From Puniceicoccaceae bacterium (GTDB lineage Bacteria > Verrucomicrobiota > Verrucomicrobiia > Opitutales > JAFGAQ01), in the NCBI GenBank assembly GCA_028285755.1, contig JANQOQ010000007.1, positions 1 to 43,203 on the forward strand: a DNA stretch of 43,203 nucleotides. The letters run 5' to 3'. The position numbers were made by a program, and so were the translations under genes. Shown in pieces: positions 16,220-25,396 of this stretch; the first letter of the stretch is position 1; the number at the start of each line of letters is the position of its first letter. The notes beneath the pieces are model-generated. The model made no database searches. It worked only from the letters and a program-made list of their open reading frames with translations, and was not told the origin of the DNA.

Positions 16220-18516
16220 ACTGCAAGATTCCTATTGAGGGTTTTATTGCGAACAGACAAACGAATTTCGACAATAGTACCTCTTCCGGGAGCGCTTCGG
16301 ATATTCAGTTCACCATTAATGCGCTGACTACGCTCGCGCATACCCAGCAAACCAAAATGGTGGCCTTCAATGCTGGGCTGTTCAGGTTCGTTAAAACCTT
16401 GACCATTATCCTCAACCCGCAAAAGTAAATCATCACCCTCCACTACAATGCTCACTTCTACGCGGGTGGCATGTGAATGCTTCACTACATTGGTAATTGC
16501 CTCCTGACCGATTCGCAGCAGGTTTTCCTCGTGAATTTCAGGAATGTTTGCCAATTCACCCCGGCAGGAAAAGACCCACTCAATTCCGATACCTTCAAGC
16601 GAAGCTTCAACGATACCATGCAGTGCACGTTCGAGGTCAAACAGGTCGAGCTCACGCGAACGCAGATCCCATATAGAGTGCTTCAGCTGCTGCTGGCTTT
16701 GCGAAAGCCACTTTCTCGCAGTTTGAATGCTCTTAAGTGAGGCAGTCGGCTTACTTTCAAACAGCTTGCAAGCCGTATCGATCCGTAGCATAATACCGGT
16801 GAGGGTTTGCTCCAGGGTGTCGTGCAAATCGCGTGCAAGCCGAGTACGTTCAGTAAGGATCGCTTTGTGCTCAAGTTCAGTTTTTTTCTTTGCAGTGAGT
16901 GCGATTTTCAACTGCTGGCCACGCTCCTCTACTTTTTGCTCTAGTGTATCGTGTGCGTCCTGCAGTAATTTTTGATTACGGTCTCGCTCTATCAACAACA
17001 AACGAAGCATGTTATTCTTCTTCATTACAAGGCCTGCCCAGAAAAGCACCATGGCCAAAAGCAATACCAGGATGATCAGCCCGAGTATGAGCCGCCGGGG
17101 AGTCAACCACGAGGGCTTTTGAATTACGGATATTTGATCAGGGCTGGAGATCATTAATCTCAGCGAATGCAGCGTGCCCAGTAAATCCACTTCCGAAACG
17201 CAGACTCCTTCTGCCTCAATCACACTGCCCAGCGGTATTCTTTCCATCTCCGGCAAAGGCTCCTGAGTTCTGTATTCTGCTATAAAGTGAAAATCCATGG
17301 CATTCACCAGCAAACGTATGATCTGCAGGTCTGGATCATCCGAGAGGCGGTCACTCCTCCAAATGGATCGATCAATCAATTTACCTTCAAGCGTTATCAG
17401 TTCCGCATGATGTTTTCCTGCCCGCAACTCATGATAGTTGGGAATTTTTACACGCTCTAAAGGGAGCACTTCACCACTGCTTCTAACAATACCGCTTTGA
17501 ATAGCGGGAAAATAGTTATCAAACTCTAAAAAACCAACGGCATGAACAACTTCCCCCACCCTGAATTGAGTTTCCATATCAGTCCATACCCGAATGCCCG
17601 CAGTCTCATCCTGCAGAAACAAACCCAGCCCCTCTTGCTGATAGGTCACCTGCCCACGCACATGAATACGGGCATCCGCCGGGGCGTTTCTCCGGTATTG
17701 AGCCACTTCATTTAGTGGAATCAGCGGCTTGGTAAATGGCTCTACCTGCTCATACGCCAACACCAGCAAATCCTCTTCATGAGGCACATAAACCGCCACT
17801 CCTGTAAGACTGCGGAGGATATAATTGTAATGAGTGGCCGTCGTGCCACGAGCCTTTACCATAGCACCTATTAGCTGCTCCAGCGGTTGCGAAAAATCGG
17901 ATGGTAGTCTCACCTCCAGCTCATGGCCATAAATGGAAAGATACAAATACCGATATTGCTCAGTTCTTTTAGTGGAACGCACGATGCCGGCCACTTCTAC
18001 CCGCAAACCATCGTGGACACCGAGCATCAGATCATCGACATTTACTACAAGCGCCTCGGGTAACTCTGCCCGCCCGATCACCTCCCATCGAGGCTCCCCA
18101 ATAATAGGCGCAAACGCGCCTGGGTGGCTAACCCCCTGTACGCGGACGCGGTCGCCCGGTTGAGGTGCTTTTTCACCCAAATTTTCGACAAAGATGCCCC
18201 CGGTTTCATCCTGCACGAAAAACTGTCCGCGCCAATCGGGTTCAGCTGCGGTTACCACTCCCTCCACTTTAACCGGCATCGAAGTGATCGACTGCTCATA
18301 AGGCAGCGACAATATCTCGTGCGCAGTCGTCAGCTTTTCCGCTGAAGCAGGCATGCAATACAACAGCATCGAGCAGCCGAAGATCACAAACCAGCTTCGA
18401 TAAGGGGAACGACACATTGCAGTATTAAAATTACACATTTTCAGGGGTAAGCACGAAATTGTTAACCCACATTGATATCCTAAGTGAGGAGGCTTTGCAA
18501 CTTTCAATATGCTCAC
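16216..18516 (-). CDS. Sensor histidine kinase (HisKA_3) with OB-fold-like periplasmic input region
   Basis: Up to 766 residues. The first codon as given is GTG; the ATGs at 18438 or 18417 are likelier starts because the latter leaves a clean signal peptide (MCRSPYRSWFVIFGCSMLLY.. ASA). Residues 75-465 are periplasmic and hold repeated OB-fold-like units; two share a motif, 'FVQDETGGIFVE' (100-111) and 'FLQDETAGIRVW' (300-311). One membrane helix (about 475-498) and a coiled coil (505-555) lead to the HisKA_3 box 'LARDLHDTLEQ' (H565). The ATPase domain has N676 ('AITNVVKHSH') and 'VEDNGQGF' (702-709). It phosphorylates the regulator encoded 4 nt downstream in overlap. The signal is unknown; OB folds often bind oligosaccharides or nucleic acids. 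Confidence 0.9.
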   Translation of the reverse strand: MSILKVAKPPHLGYQCGLTISCLPLKMCNFNTAMCRSPYRSWFVIFGCSMLLYCMPASAEKLTTAHEILSLPYEQSITSMPVKVEGVVTAAEPDWRGQFFVQDETGGIFVENLGEKAPQPGDRVRVQGVSHPGAFAPIIGEPRWEVIGRAELPEALVVNVDDLMLGVHDGLRVEVAGIVRSTKRTEQYRYLYLSIYGHELEVRLPSDFSQPLEQLIGAMVKARGTTATHYNYILRSLTGVAVYVPHEEDLLVLAYEQVEPFTKPLIPLNEVAQYRRNAPADARIHVRGQVTYQQEGLGLFLQDETAGIRVWTDMETQFRVGEVVHAVGFLEFDNYFPAIQSGIVRSSGEVLPLERVKIPNYHELRAGKHHAELITLEGKLIDRSIWRSDRLSDDPDLQIIRLLVNAMDFHFIAEYRTQEPLPEMERIPLGSVIEAEGVCVSEVDLLGTLHSLRLMISSPDQISVIQKPSWLTPRRLILGLIILVLLLAMVLFWAGLVMKKNNMLRLLLIERDRNQKLLQDAHDTLEQKVEERGQQLKIALTAKKKTELEHKAILTERTRLARDLHDTLEQTLTGIMLRIDTACKLFESKPTASLKSIQTARKWLSQSQQQLKHSIWDLRSRELDLFDLERALHGIVEASLEGIGIEWVFSCRGELANIPEIHEENLLRIGQEAITNVVKHSHATRVEVSIVVEGDDLLLRVEDNGQGFNEPEQPSIEGHHFGLLGMRERSQRINGELNIRSAPGRGTIVEIRLSVRNKTLNRNLAV

Positions 18517-18572
18517 TCCCGAAGCGCTTACCCTATATTCACGACTTTAGCAGGTCATAAAGCATACAAGTA

Positions 18573-19979
18573 TTATTTCCACACAAAGGTCATAAATGAA
18601 CGCGCAGGTACCGTATGCTGAAAGGTATTACCCTTCCAGGCAACTTCCATCACCTGGCTTGTCGTTTGCGGATTAAAAGTAAGCAGCACCACTGAACTAT
18701 CGCAGTTGCGAAATGCCACTGTATCCAAAACTCCTGGATTCATCGGGCTTTCGATTCGGATTGCGCCCGGCTTCACGAACTTGCTCAAATGCCCGATATA
18801 GTAATACATGGCGTTATAAGTAACATCATCCATACGATCCGAACGTATCAGCAATAAGCCATCATTCCCATTATGCTTTTTGAGTACCGCGGGCTGGTCA
18901 TTCTGGTCCAGTGCAATGTTCCAAAGCACAATGGATTTAGACCAGTTACGGGGGATCTTAATGAGCTCCATCCCGATGTTATCAAACTGGGTATTCCAGT
19001 CACCGAATCCGCCTTCAGTAAACCAAATGTCCTTATATGGAAATTCGTTATGAAGCTCAGACATCGCTTCGATCGGGCCTCCGTAATGATGAAACCCACT
19101 GCCGGCAACGTATTTCCCGGCTCTGGAGCTCAATACCTCCTTCGCATAATCTACCGTATCATAGTTATGATCGTGGCAGATAATCTTTACTTGCCGGAAG
19201 TCGGAATCATGAAGCAATGGTCCTAAGTGATTGGCAATAAAGTCTGATTGTTCCTGAGCGTTCATCAGCATGCCCGGATAATGCGGGGGCAGATAGTTGG
19301 GCTCGTTTTGGGGCGTAATGGCAAATACCGGCACTCCTTCCTCATAATACGCCTGCAGAAATTTAAGCAGATATTGCGCAAAAGTGCCATAATGCTCAGG
19401 CAACAGCTCACCGCCTATCATCGAACCGGATGTTTTCATCCAACCCGGTGGACTCCACGGGCTGGCCATTGTCCTCAAATGAGGGTTAAGCAATTGCGCT
19501 TCGCGAATCCGAGGGATAATGTATTTCGTATCGCGGGAAATGCTAAAGGTTTCCAAATCAAAATCACCCGGCTCATCGCAATAACTGTAAATCTCGTGGT
19601 TAAAGTCGGAGGCCCCTATGGGCTGTCGCAAGAGGCTCAGATGAATACCCTCTTCGGTGAACAGTTGCCGCATTACTTCACGGCGTTTTGCGTCGGTCAG
19701 CTGATAAGTCAACAACCACGCTGATGCTCCCGTCATTGATGCTCCCCAGCCATCAATCGTTTGATAGACAACATGATCATCCACGACCACTTGCAAAATT
19801 TCTGCCCGGGAGGCATCATCTGCAACGCTAAGCGGCACTTTCTCCAGCCTGGCAGATAAATCTTCGGTGCTTAACCATGCTTCGGGAACCAACGCATGTT
19901 CAGCCTTTAACCCACTTACTAAAAGAAGCCCCAAAATAATACACACTCCAAAATCCTTACGCATATCACACCCATCCAT
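18573..19979 (-). CDS. Secreted GH30 glycoside hydrolase
   Basis: 468 residues. The probable true start is the Met at codon 6 (19964), with a G-rich stretch just before it and a clean signal peptide (MRKDFGVCIILGLLLVSGLKA). The (beta/alpha)8 barrel shows 'QTIDGWGASMTGASAWLL' near the N-terminus, acid/base E226 ('TPQNEPNY') and nucleophile E322 ('WFTEGGFG'). The C-terminal beta sandwich ends '..ARSFMTFVW'. GH30 contains glucosylceramidases, beta-1,6-glucanases and glucuronoxylanases; the sequence resembles the GH30_1/GH30_3 side more than the bacterial xylanase side. The gene follows the TonB receptor by 80 nt on the same strand, so it likely supplies the sugar that the receptor imports. Confidence 0.9.
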   Translation of the reverse strand: MDGCDMRKDFGVCIILGLLLVSGLKAEHALVPEAWLSTEDLSARLEKVPLSVADDASRAEILQVVVDDHVVYQTIDGWGASMTGASAWLLTYQLTDAKRREVMRQLFTEEGIHLSLLRQPIGASDFNHEIYSYCDEPGDFDLETFSISRDTKYIIPRIREAQLLNPHLRTMASPWSPPGWMKTSGSMIGGELLPEHYGTFAQYLLKFLQAYYEEGVPVFAITPQNEPNYLPPHYPGMLMNAQEQSDFIANHLGPLLHDSDFRQVKIICHDHNYDTVDYAKEVLSSRAGKYVAGSGFHHYGGPIEAMSELHNEFPYKDIWFTEGGFGDWNTQFDNIGMELIKIPRNWSKSIVLWNIALDQNDQPAVLKKHNGNDGLLLIRSDRMDDVTYNAMYYYIGHLSKFVKPGAIRIESPMNPGVLDTVAFRNCDSSVVLLTFNPQTTSQVMEVAWKGNTFQHTVPARSFMTFVWK

Positions 19980-20059
19980 AGATCACTAAGTTCATGTTTT
20001 GGAAATTAGGGGTCACAAAGCGACCCCCGATTTCCAAAAACTATCATGTAAATAATTGA

Positions 20060-23014
20060 CTAAAAACGATAATTAAACTCTGCACGCCATGTACGGGGTG
20101 CCTGGTAGATTAAGCCATACAATTTTTGCTCATCCAGAACGTTATCCACGTTTAGCTGCACGGAAGCATCATTGCCCTGAAGAGTGAAATCGTATTTAAT
20201 AAAGGCATCCAGTTCAAACCGGTCATCAGTCTCCAGAGTCAGTGGATCACCGCTGCCATCCGAAATAACACTGCCACCCCCGCGTGTAATGCCGGAAAAG
20301 TAGGTACGCGGGCCTTCATAACTGGCACCGAATCCAACAGTTAGTCCGGCAAACTTACCGTCATCGGGCAATCGGTAGCGCACCCACATGTTGCCGTGAT
20401 TTTCAGGAGTGTCATCCAGAGCCAGTCCGGTACCAATGGTTCGGCGAGTTGAGGTATCAGTCGGATCAGCATAGGCTTCTTCCAGAGTCTGCCCGAGCAG
20501 GCCCGCCCAGGTTACCGGAAAGTACCATACCGCCCACCGATCCTGGGGATAGGGATATTGCGCCCAGCTACCTGCACTAAGGACTTTTTTCTCAATATGC
20601 GCCCATGAGGCTACGATCTGCAGATCCTCAAAAGGGGTGAAGATTACCTGCATATCCCAGCCCTTGGATTCGTCCGAGCCCAGAGCCACGCTTTGCCCGC
20701 CGGTGGGTCCCGGAGGTGCTGCACCGTTATAGTCGAGTGTGGCGTTGTTAGTAAGATTATCTTGATTGTATATCCATCCGAACCACCCGAGAGAGTTAGT
20801 AACGAAGGCGTTCGCAAAAACAGCATCCATCAGGGCTGCACCTTGTGCCTGGGAAGCATTGACATACCAGTTTGTGTTCCCGCCCGAATTCGTTGCCTGG
20901 TAAATCGCGCCTGAAGCGACGGCTGCATCCCACTCCGCAGTCGAAGCGACGGCTGCAGCGTTCCAGCTGTTATTGTAAGGATTAAAATCGTTGATATTGT
21001 AGACGATATCGCTGTTGGGGTCGAAAAAGCCCTGTCCGGTATCCGTAGGGGCAAACCACACACTGCTGGGTGCCCCTACCGCAGAGCGCTCGCGGGTAAT
21101 TTCAAAGAAGCTGATCGTCCCGGACACCTTGCCGTCGAACAAATCGATCTTTACTCCAAATTCTTCATTGGTGGCCAACGCTGCAGTAACCGGCACACCG
21201 CTAAAGTCTACGTAGCCTTCAAAATTGGGCTGCACGCCTTCTGATCTCATCACATAGACGGAAAGCTCATCAATCACGCGATAACTCACGCCCCACTGGG
21301 TAGTTGTATCCTTGGTGGTATCGGACTGTATTTCACTGGGTTCTTCGTCCGTCCCGATACTCCCGTCTGAGCGATAATTGGGGAAGAAGCGCCACTTGTA
21401 ATTCGAATTGGAATCCCTGCGAACCCCTGCCACAATGTTCAGGCGATTATCCAGGTATTTGCCCTGATAAACTGCATAATAGGCACTATTGTCGGTATCG
21501 GAAATCTGATTTTTGGACTCACGCATGGGTAAGTCCGGCGTTATACCATCTCCCTGCACACCAAAGCGGATGTATGCCGGGTTGGTCGGATTATGAAAAT
21601 TGGCGACGTCCCCCGGGGTTTGGCTGATATGGAATTCATTGCTATCCACAGAATCTATGTAGCCCAACAGGAAATCGTGCGTGGAGCGCAACCAGGAGAG
21701 CCTGCCTTCGCTGTCATCAAACAGGTCAATACTGTAATTCAACTCAGCGCGAATCTGCTCATTGAGGTTGCTCTCGTCGGTAAATTCCCACTGATAAGCA
21801 ATGACGGTATCATTGGGACCGGTGGCAACTCCGTCCACATTCGGGCTGATCGCTGTGAGGTTAACTTCGCCGATAGCCCAATCCGGTGCACCGGAACGGC
21901 TGCTGGCAAGCTCAAGAGATGCCATATTGTCCAGCTGGTGAAAGTCAAATGCGGAGCGGTTATAACCGGCCATAAAATACATGCCTTCAATCAATTCCTG
22001 GGTCACTTTCAACTGCACATTCGAGGACGTGCTGTCATTATAGGTATCTGGGCCACTCCAGCGAAATGTAGCGGGATCCCTGCCGGGCACCTGAAGAAAG
22101 GAACCCGCTTCTCCCCCATCCCAGTTGATAAAATTACTGGCGACCGAGCGCAGACTACGCCAACTGATACCTTCACGCTCCTGTTCGCCGTATTCGAGGT
22201 CGAATACAATTTCCGTCTTCGTGGTAGGTCGATAAACCAATACCGGAGACACAAAAAACTGCTCCGAAGTATTAAAATCCTGGAAAGAACCTGCTTCCTG
22301 CAAAGCGGCTGTTGCCCGATATGCCAGTGAGCCGGAATCGGTGATCCTGTCAGTCGTATCCAAAGTAACTCGAAAAAAGTCATCACTGCCGATGGCTGTG
22401 GAGACCTCCGTGTGGCTTTCGCCGGTGGGGCGCTTGACAAGGTAATTCACCACACCTCCAAAGTTGCCTACTCCATAAAGCAGTGAAGCCGGCCCGCGTA
22501 CCACTTCAATACGCGAAATGTTGACCGAGTCAGACGCATTCCTGCGGCGAAAACCATCCCGCAATACCGAATCGGTCTGAAATCCGCGTATTTTGACACT
22601 CGTTTGATAAGGAGAGCCACTTAAGCCCTCGGGATTGTTTACATTACCAGGCGACGGAGAACTGTCGCCACCAGGCGCGCCAAAATCATTCTGAGACTGC
22701 AACATGATACCTGAACTGAAACGCAGTGCTGAACGTAAATCATTCGAACCGGTATCCCGGAGAAAGTCCTCGGTTATTACCTCCAGCGGCATAGGCAGAT
22801 CGCGTATAGCCGTGTTTAAACGCGTACCGGAAATGGCATTTGTTGCAAGGTAGCCGGAATCTTCAGACACATCCACGACAAACGGGGACATTAAATAAAT
22901 ATCCTCATCAGGTTCAGTATTATCCTGGGCGTTCAACTGAGCAAGCATCAGGCAAACACCTGATAGTGCACCCACTCCAAACGCCGATTTAACGGGTATA
23001 AGTAGATTCTTCAT
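20060..23014 (-). CDS. TonB-dependent outer-membrane receptor
   Basis: 984 residues. Signal peptide about 1-29 (ends LNA). A TonB-box-like region ('DEDIYLMSPFVVDVSED') is followed by the plug domain (about 55-200; 'ISRIEVVRGPASLLYGVGNF' then 'GGVVNYLVKR') and a 22-strand barrel ending in 'RAEFNYRF', the terminal Phe needed for outer-membrane insertion. Such receptors take up siderophores, vitamins or sugars with energy from TonB. Adjacent GH30 and two-component genes point to an oligosaccharide. There is no SusD-like lipoprotein gene, as is normal in Verrucomicrobia. It is the first gene of the likely receptor-GH30 unit. Confidence 0.95.
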   Translation of the reverse strand: MKNLLIPVKSAFGVGALSGVCLMLAQLNAQDNTEPDEDIYLMSPFVVDVSEDSGYLATNAISGTRLNTAIRDLPMPLEVITEDFLRDTGSNDLRSALRFSSGIMLQSQNDFGAPGGDSSPSPGNVNNPEGLSGSPYQTSVKIRGFQTDSVLRDGFRRRNASDSVNISRIEVVRGPASLLYGVGNFGGVVNYLVKRPTGESHTEVSTAIGSDDFFRVTLDTTDRITDSGSLAYRATAALQEAGSFQDFNTSEQFFVSPVLVYRPTTKTEIVFDLEYGEQEREGISWRSLRSVASNFINWDGGEAGSFLQVPGRDPATFRWSGPDTYNDSTSSNVQLKVTQELIEGMYFMAGYNRSAFDFHQLDNMASLELASSRSGAPDWAIGEVNLTAISPNVDGVATGPNDTVIAYQWEFTDESNLNEQIRAELNYSIDLFDDSEGRLSWLRSTHDFLLGYIDSVDSNEFHISQTPGDVANFHNPTNPAYIRFGVQGDGITPDLPMRESKNQISDTDNSAYYAVYQGKYLDNRLNIVAGVRRDSNSNYKWRFFPNYRSDGSIGTDEEPSEIQSDTTKDTTTQWGVSYRVIDELSVYVMRSEGVQPNFEGYVDFSGVPVTAALATNEEFGVKIDLFDGKVSGTISFFEITRERSAVGAPSSVWFAPTDTGQGFFDPNSDIVYNINDFNPYNNSWNAAAVASTAEWDAAVASGAIYQATNSGGNTNWYVNASQAQGAALMDAVFANAFVTNSLGWFGWIYNQDNLTNNATLDYNGAAPPGPTGGQSVALGSDESKGWDMQVIFTPFEDLQIVASWAHIEKKVLSAGSWAQYPYPQDRWAVWYFPVTWAGLLGQTLEEAYADPTDTSTRRTIGTGLALDDTPENHGNMWVRYRLPDDGKFAGLTVGFGASYEGPRTYFSGITRGGGSVISDGSGDPLTLETDDRFELDAFIKYDFTLQGNDASVQLNVDNVLDEQKLYGLIYQAPRTWRAEFNYRF

Positions 23015-23326
23015 AAAACTTGTTTTTAGGGTTTACCTCAACAGTTTATCAAAAAGCCCCATTCGGTGCATCCCTCTTTCGGGGGAGATATGCATAATAG
23101 TCTAGTACTATATTGATAATCTACCGCACCACCCAACTATTCAATCTCCAAAACGACCCCCGCGACTCCCCAGCTCGCTATCGTACGACAAAATCTTTGC
23201 GATCTCAGTCATACTATCGGTGTCCGTAAGCACACCGCTGGGCAAAGTATCCTTGCAAAATTATAACCATTCCAATCTAAGAGAATGACATATAATATAT
23301 TTTCCGTTTTTCGATCAATAGTATCG
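23015..23326. other. Upstream region of the TonB receptor gene
   Basis: 312 nt without a gene. It must contain the receptor promoter (minus strand), but I see no convincing -35/-10 pair. A short palindrome, TAGTACTA, at about 23104-23111 could be a regulator site. A GGGG..CCCC pairing before a T-run near 23055-23090 is weak. Confidence 0.3.
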
Positions 23327-23644
23327 GACCATTAGACAATGAAGTGCATATTTGCTTCTTTTAGAAGCTAAGAATTGTAATATACAGAGAAGACTTTTTT
23401 TCATTTTGTACGACATGTAGCATTCGATAAACTCATAATATGCCACTTTTTTGTCCCCTGCAAATCGTAAGTTGTTGATTATCAGGCACTGCTAACTGAA
23501 CCCGACTTGGCAAGGCCATAAGAATGCAATTTTCTTAAGTAGTTTATTATCAATGGTTTTTACATATCAGGTAATTTTTACAATTGCTGTAAAATACCGT
23601 AAAACACCCTAAAACAACATGTTTTTGTCCCTTTTTTGTCCCCT
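23327..23644 (+). repeat. Dispersed repeat copy R2 (longest)
   Basis: The left part (23327-23446) is shared with R1, including the hairpin GCTTCT-TTT-AGAAGC (23354-23368). The right part (23447-23644) is shared with R3 and R4: opening TTTTTTGTCCCCTG, 'AAGTTGTTGATTATCAGGCA', 'TGAACCCGACT', 'TTACAATTGC', and the closing TTTTTGTCCC-TTTTTTGTCCC pair. Inside is an inverted pair TTTTAC/GTAAAA and three tandem 10-mers (GTAAAATACC, GTAAAACACC, CTAAAACAAC). R2 is the only copy with both halves, so it links R1 to R3 and R4. Confidence 0.85.
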
Positions 23645-23686
23645 GATTACTGTGACAAAAAGCTAACTATTGATAGCGTATGTTTT

Positions 23687-24220
23687 CTAACCTGCCTTGT
23701 GAATTCCAGTCGCCGAAATAATCAGATTATCTGCGGTGGATTCTGGAGCGACCACTCCAACTACGGTGATTTTATCCAGCTCGTTTAATCCAAATGCCGT
23801 CTTCGCTGACTTGGCGATCGGCATACCTTCCACATTTATTACCTGCACCGAAGCAATTGAGCTTAGACGCACTTCGCTGGGCTCACAGCAAGCATCCCAA
23901 GGAGTTTTGCAATGGTCTTCATCGCTCATTTCGTTGCAGAATACGAGTGCATCGTCGGCAAGCACAAAGACTGCAAATCCTTCGGTGAATGGTTCCAGCA
24001 CACCTCCGATCACCCCTTCAACCGTGATCACTTCGCCTGCGCTCAATCCACGCGCTTCCGAGACGCTGAGCGACTGCTCCGGCGCAGTTTCCAGCCAGAT
24101 GTCTTGGTAGTCATCGCCGGTGCTTTCATCTGCAATTTGAGTATTGCTTTGCGAGCAACCTGCCAAACCCATGATTAATATGATCAACCCGAAAGGTCTG
24201 AATATTTTAATAGATTTCAT
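23687..24220 (-). CDS. Cysteine-containing lipoprotein with OB-fold-like domain
   Basis: 177 residues from the ATG at 24220, chosen because a GA-rich ribosome site (AAAGAAAG) precedes it and it gives a lipoprotein signal with lipobox LAGC (C22). The body (about 50-177) contains 'GEVITVEGVIGG' and ends 'LDKITVVGVVAPES..', an OB-fold-like pattern. A distinctive insert 'FCNEMSDEDHCKTPWDACCE' has C95, C104, C111 and C112, suggesting a metal site or disulfides. It is the last gene of the exporter operon, 26 nt after the second permease. I do not know a named function; an extracytoplasmic metal or redox accessory is a guess. Confidence 0.75.
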   Translation of the reverse strand: MKSIKIFRPFGLIILIMGLAGCSQSNTQIADESTGDDYQDIWLETAPEQSLSVSEARGLSAGEVITVEGVIGGVLEPFTEGFAVFVLADDALVFCNEMSDEDHCKTPWDACCEPSEVRLSSIASVQVINVEGMPIAKSAKTAFGLNELDKITVVGVVAPESTADNLIISATGIHKAG

Positions 24221-24246
24221 AATGATTCTTTCTTTTGGTTTAAATG

Positions 24247-25395
24247 TTAAGCTCGTAATGCCTTGGGTAGTGAAGTCCCCAGGCAACGCATAGCTGGGGG
24301 AATTGCCCCTAAAGTGCCCAACGCCAGACCCGTCAGTAAACCCACCGCAATGAGCGGCAAATCCAGGGACAGCGCAAAAGTTCCAATCGAAAAATACACC
24401 CGTTGTCCCTCCAGCACTAATACTGCCAAAGCCGAAGCCAGGAGTGTCCCAAATAACGTGGTCATCAGACTCTCCTGCACCAATGACACAAATATTGCAG
24501 CACGCGAAAAACCTATAGTCTGCAAAGCGGCCAGCTCCTTGATGCGCGAAGCAAACGCCGCGTAAAGCATATTCAAGCCGCCAAACACTGCACCTGTCGC
24601 AATTAAGATTGAAGTTAGCCAGGTCATCCAGCGTATCGGCGCGTAAAAACTCGAAAGTTGTGCATAGTAAGTGGATTCCCGGACAGCGCTTAACTCCAAA
24701 TCCAACCGCTGCTTGGCAAATAAGTCTGCAAGCGGGAAATCATTGCTGCCTTCCATTTTCGCGACCACGCATGACAATGCCTCCCGTTGGGTAAGCGTCA
24801 TTAAGTCTGACCGATTGAACCACACCTCCGATTCCATCACCGTTCCAGGCGCGTCAAATATACCGACAATCTCAAAACGCTCCCCTTCAAACACGACCGA
24901 CTCTCCCACACGCATATCCTGCACTCTACGGTCGAGTGCGATGTTCGCTAACTGGCCAACCATTACCTCACCCGCGCCCGGAAACCGACCTTCGATCAGC
25001 CTTACCTCTTCATGCACTGCCAGTGCGTTCAGGGTGACTCCTCGCAACAACGCTTGTCCGCTTGCACCATCTGAAAATCCCAGCATCCCCATGTAATGCA
25101 CCTCCCCGGATACCGCATACACCCCCATTTGCTGCTTTATATTGCGCACTCCGGCTACAATCTGAGCCTCTGCCTGCATTGCCACCTCACTGCGCTCCAC
25201 ACTTTCTTCGGAGCCTGCACCCATAAAAATGACGTTTTCCGACGACCCGCTCGACCGCAGCAACCGATCCATTCCCGCATTAAAAGAACCCGCTGCAAAT
25301 ACTAAAAATACAACGATGCATGAGCCAATCGCCTTTTGGCCAAAACGCGTTGGGTCACGCAGCAAGTTACGCACGGCATATTCAAAAGGCAGCAT
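24247..25395 (-). CDS. ABC transporter permease, FtsX/MacB type (second of pair)
   Basis: 382 residues. One N-terminal membrane helix (about 22-42), an extracytoplasmic MacB_PCD-like domain (about 45-245), and three C-terminal helices (about 255-370) with the FtsX-type coupling segment 'LAALQTIGFSRAAIF'. This is the layout of MacB/LolE-type mechanotransmission permeases, which move substrates outside the inner membrane instead of through it. No ATPase domain: the separate ATPase gene upstream must serve it. It starts 2 nt before the end of its sister permease gene region, so the two are translated together and probably form a heterodimer. Confidence 0.9.
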   Translation of the reverse strand: MLPFEYAVRNLLRDPTRFGQKAIGSCIVVFLVFAAGSFNAGMDRLLRSSGSSENVIFMGAGSEESVERSEVAMQAEAQIVAGVRNIKQQMGVYAVSGEVHYMGMLGFSDGASGQALLRGVTLNALAVHEEVRLIEGRFPGAGEVMVGQLANIALDRRVQDMRVGESVVFEGERFEIVGIFDAPGTVMESEVWFNRSDLMTLTQREALSCVVAKMEGSNDFPLADLFAKQRLDLELSAVRESTYYAQLSSFYAPIRWMTWLTSILIATGAVFGGLNMLYAAFASRIKELAALQTIGFSRAAIFVSLVQESLMTTLFGTLLASALAVLVLEGQRVYFSIGTFALSLDLPLIAVGLLTGLALGTLGAIPPAMRCLGTSLPKALRA

Positions 25396-25396
25396 A

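Noticed and set aside
21593-22330. 245-codon plus-strand open frame
   Set aside because: Lies wholly inside the TonB receptor gene on the other strand; no recognisable domain.
23055-23095. Attenuator-like hairpin in the leader of the TonB receptor gene
   Set aside because: Only a 4-bp G-C pairing before a short T-run, with a long loop; not convincing.
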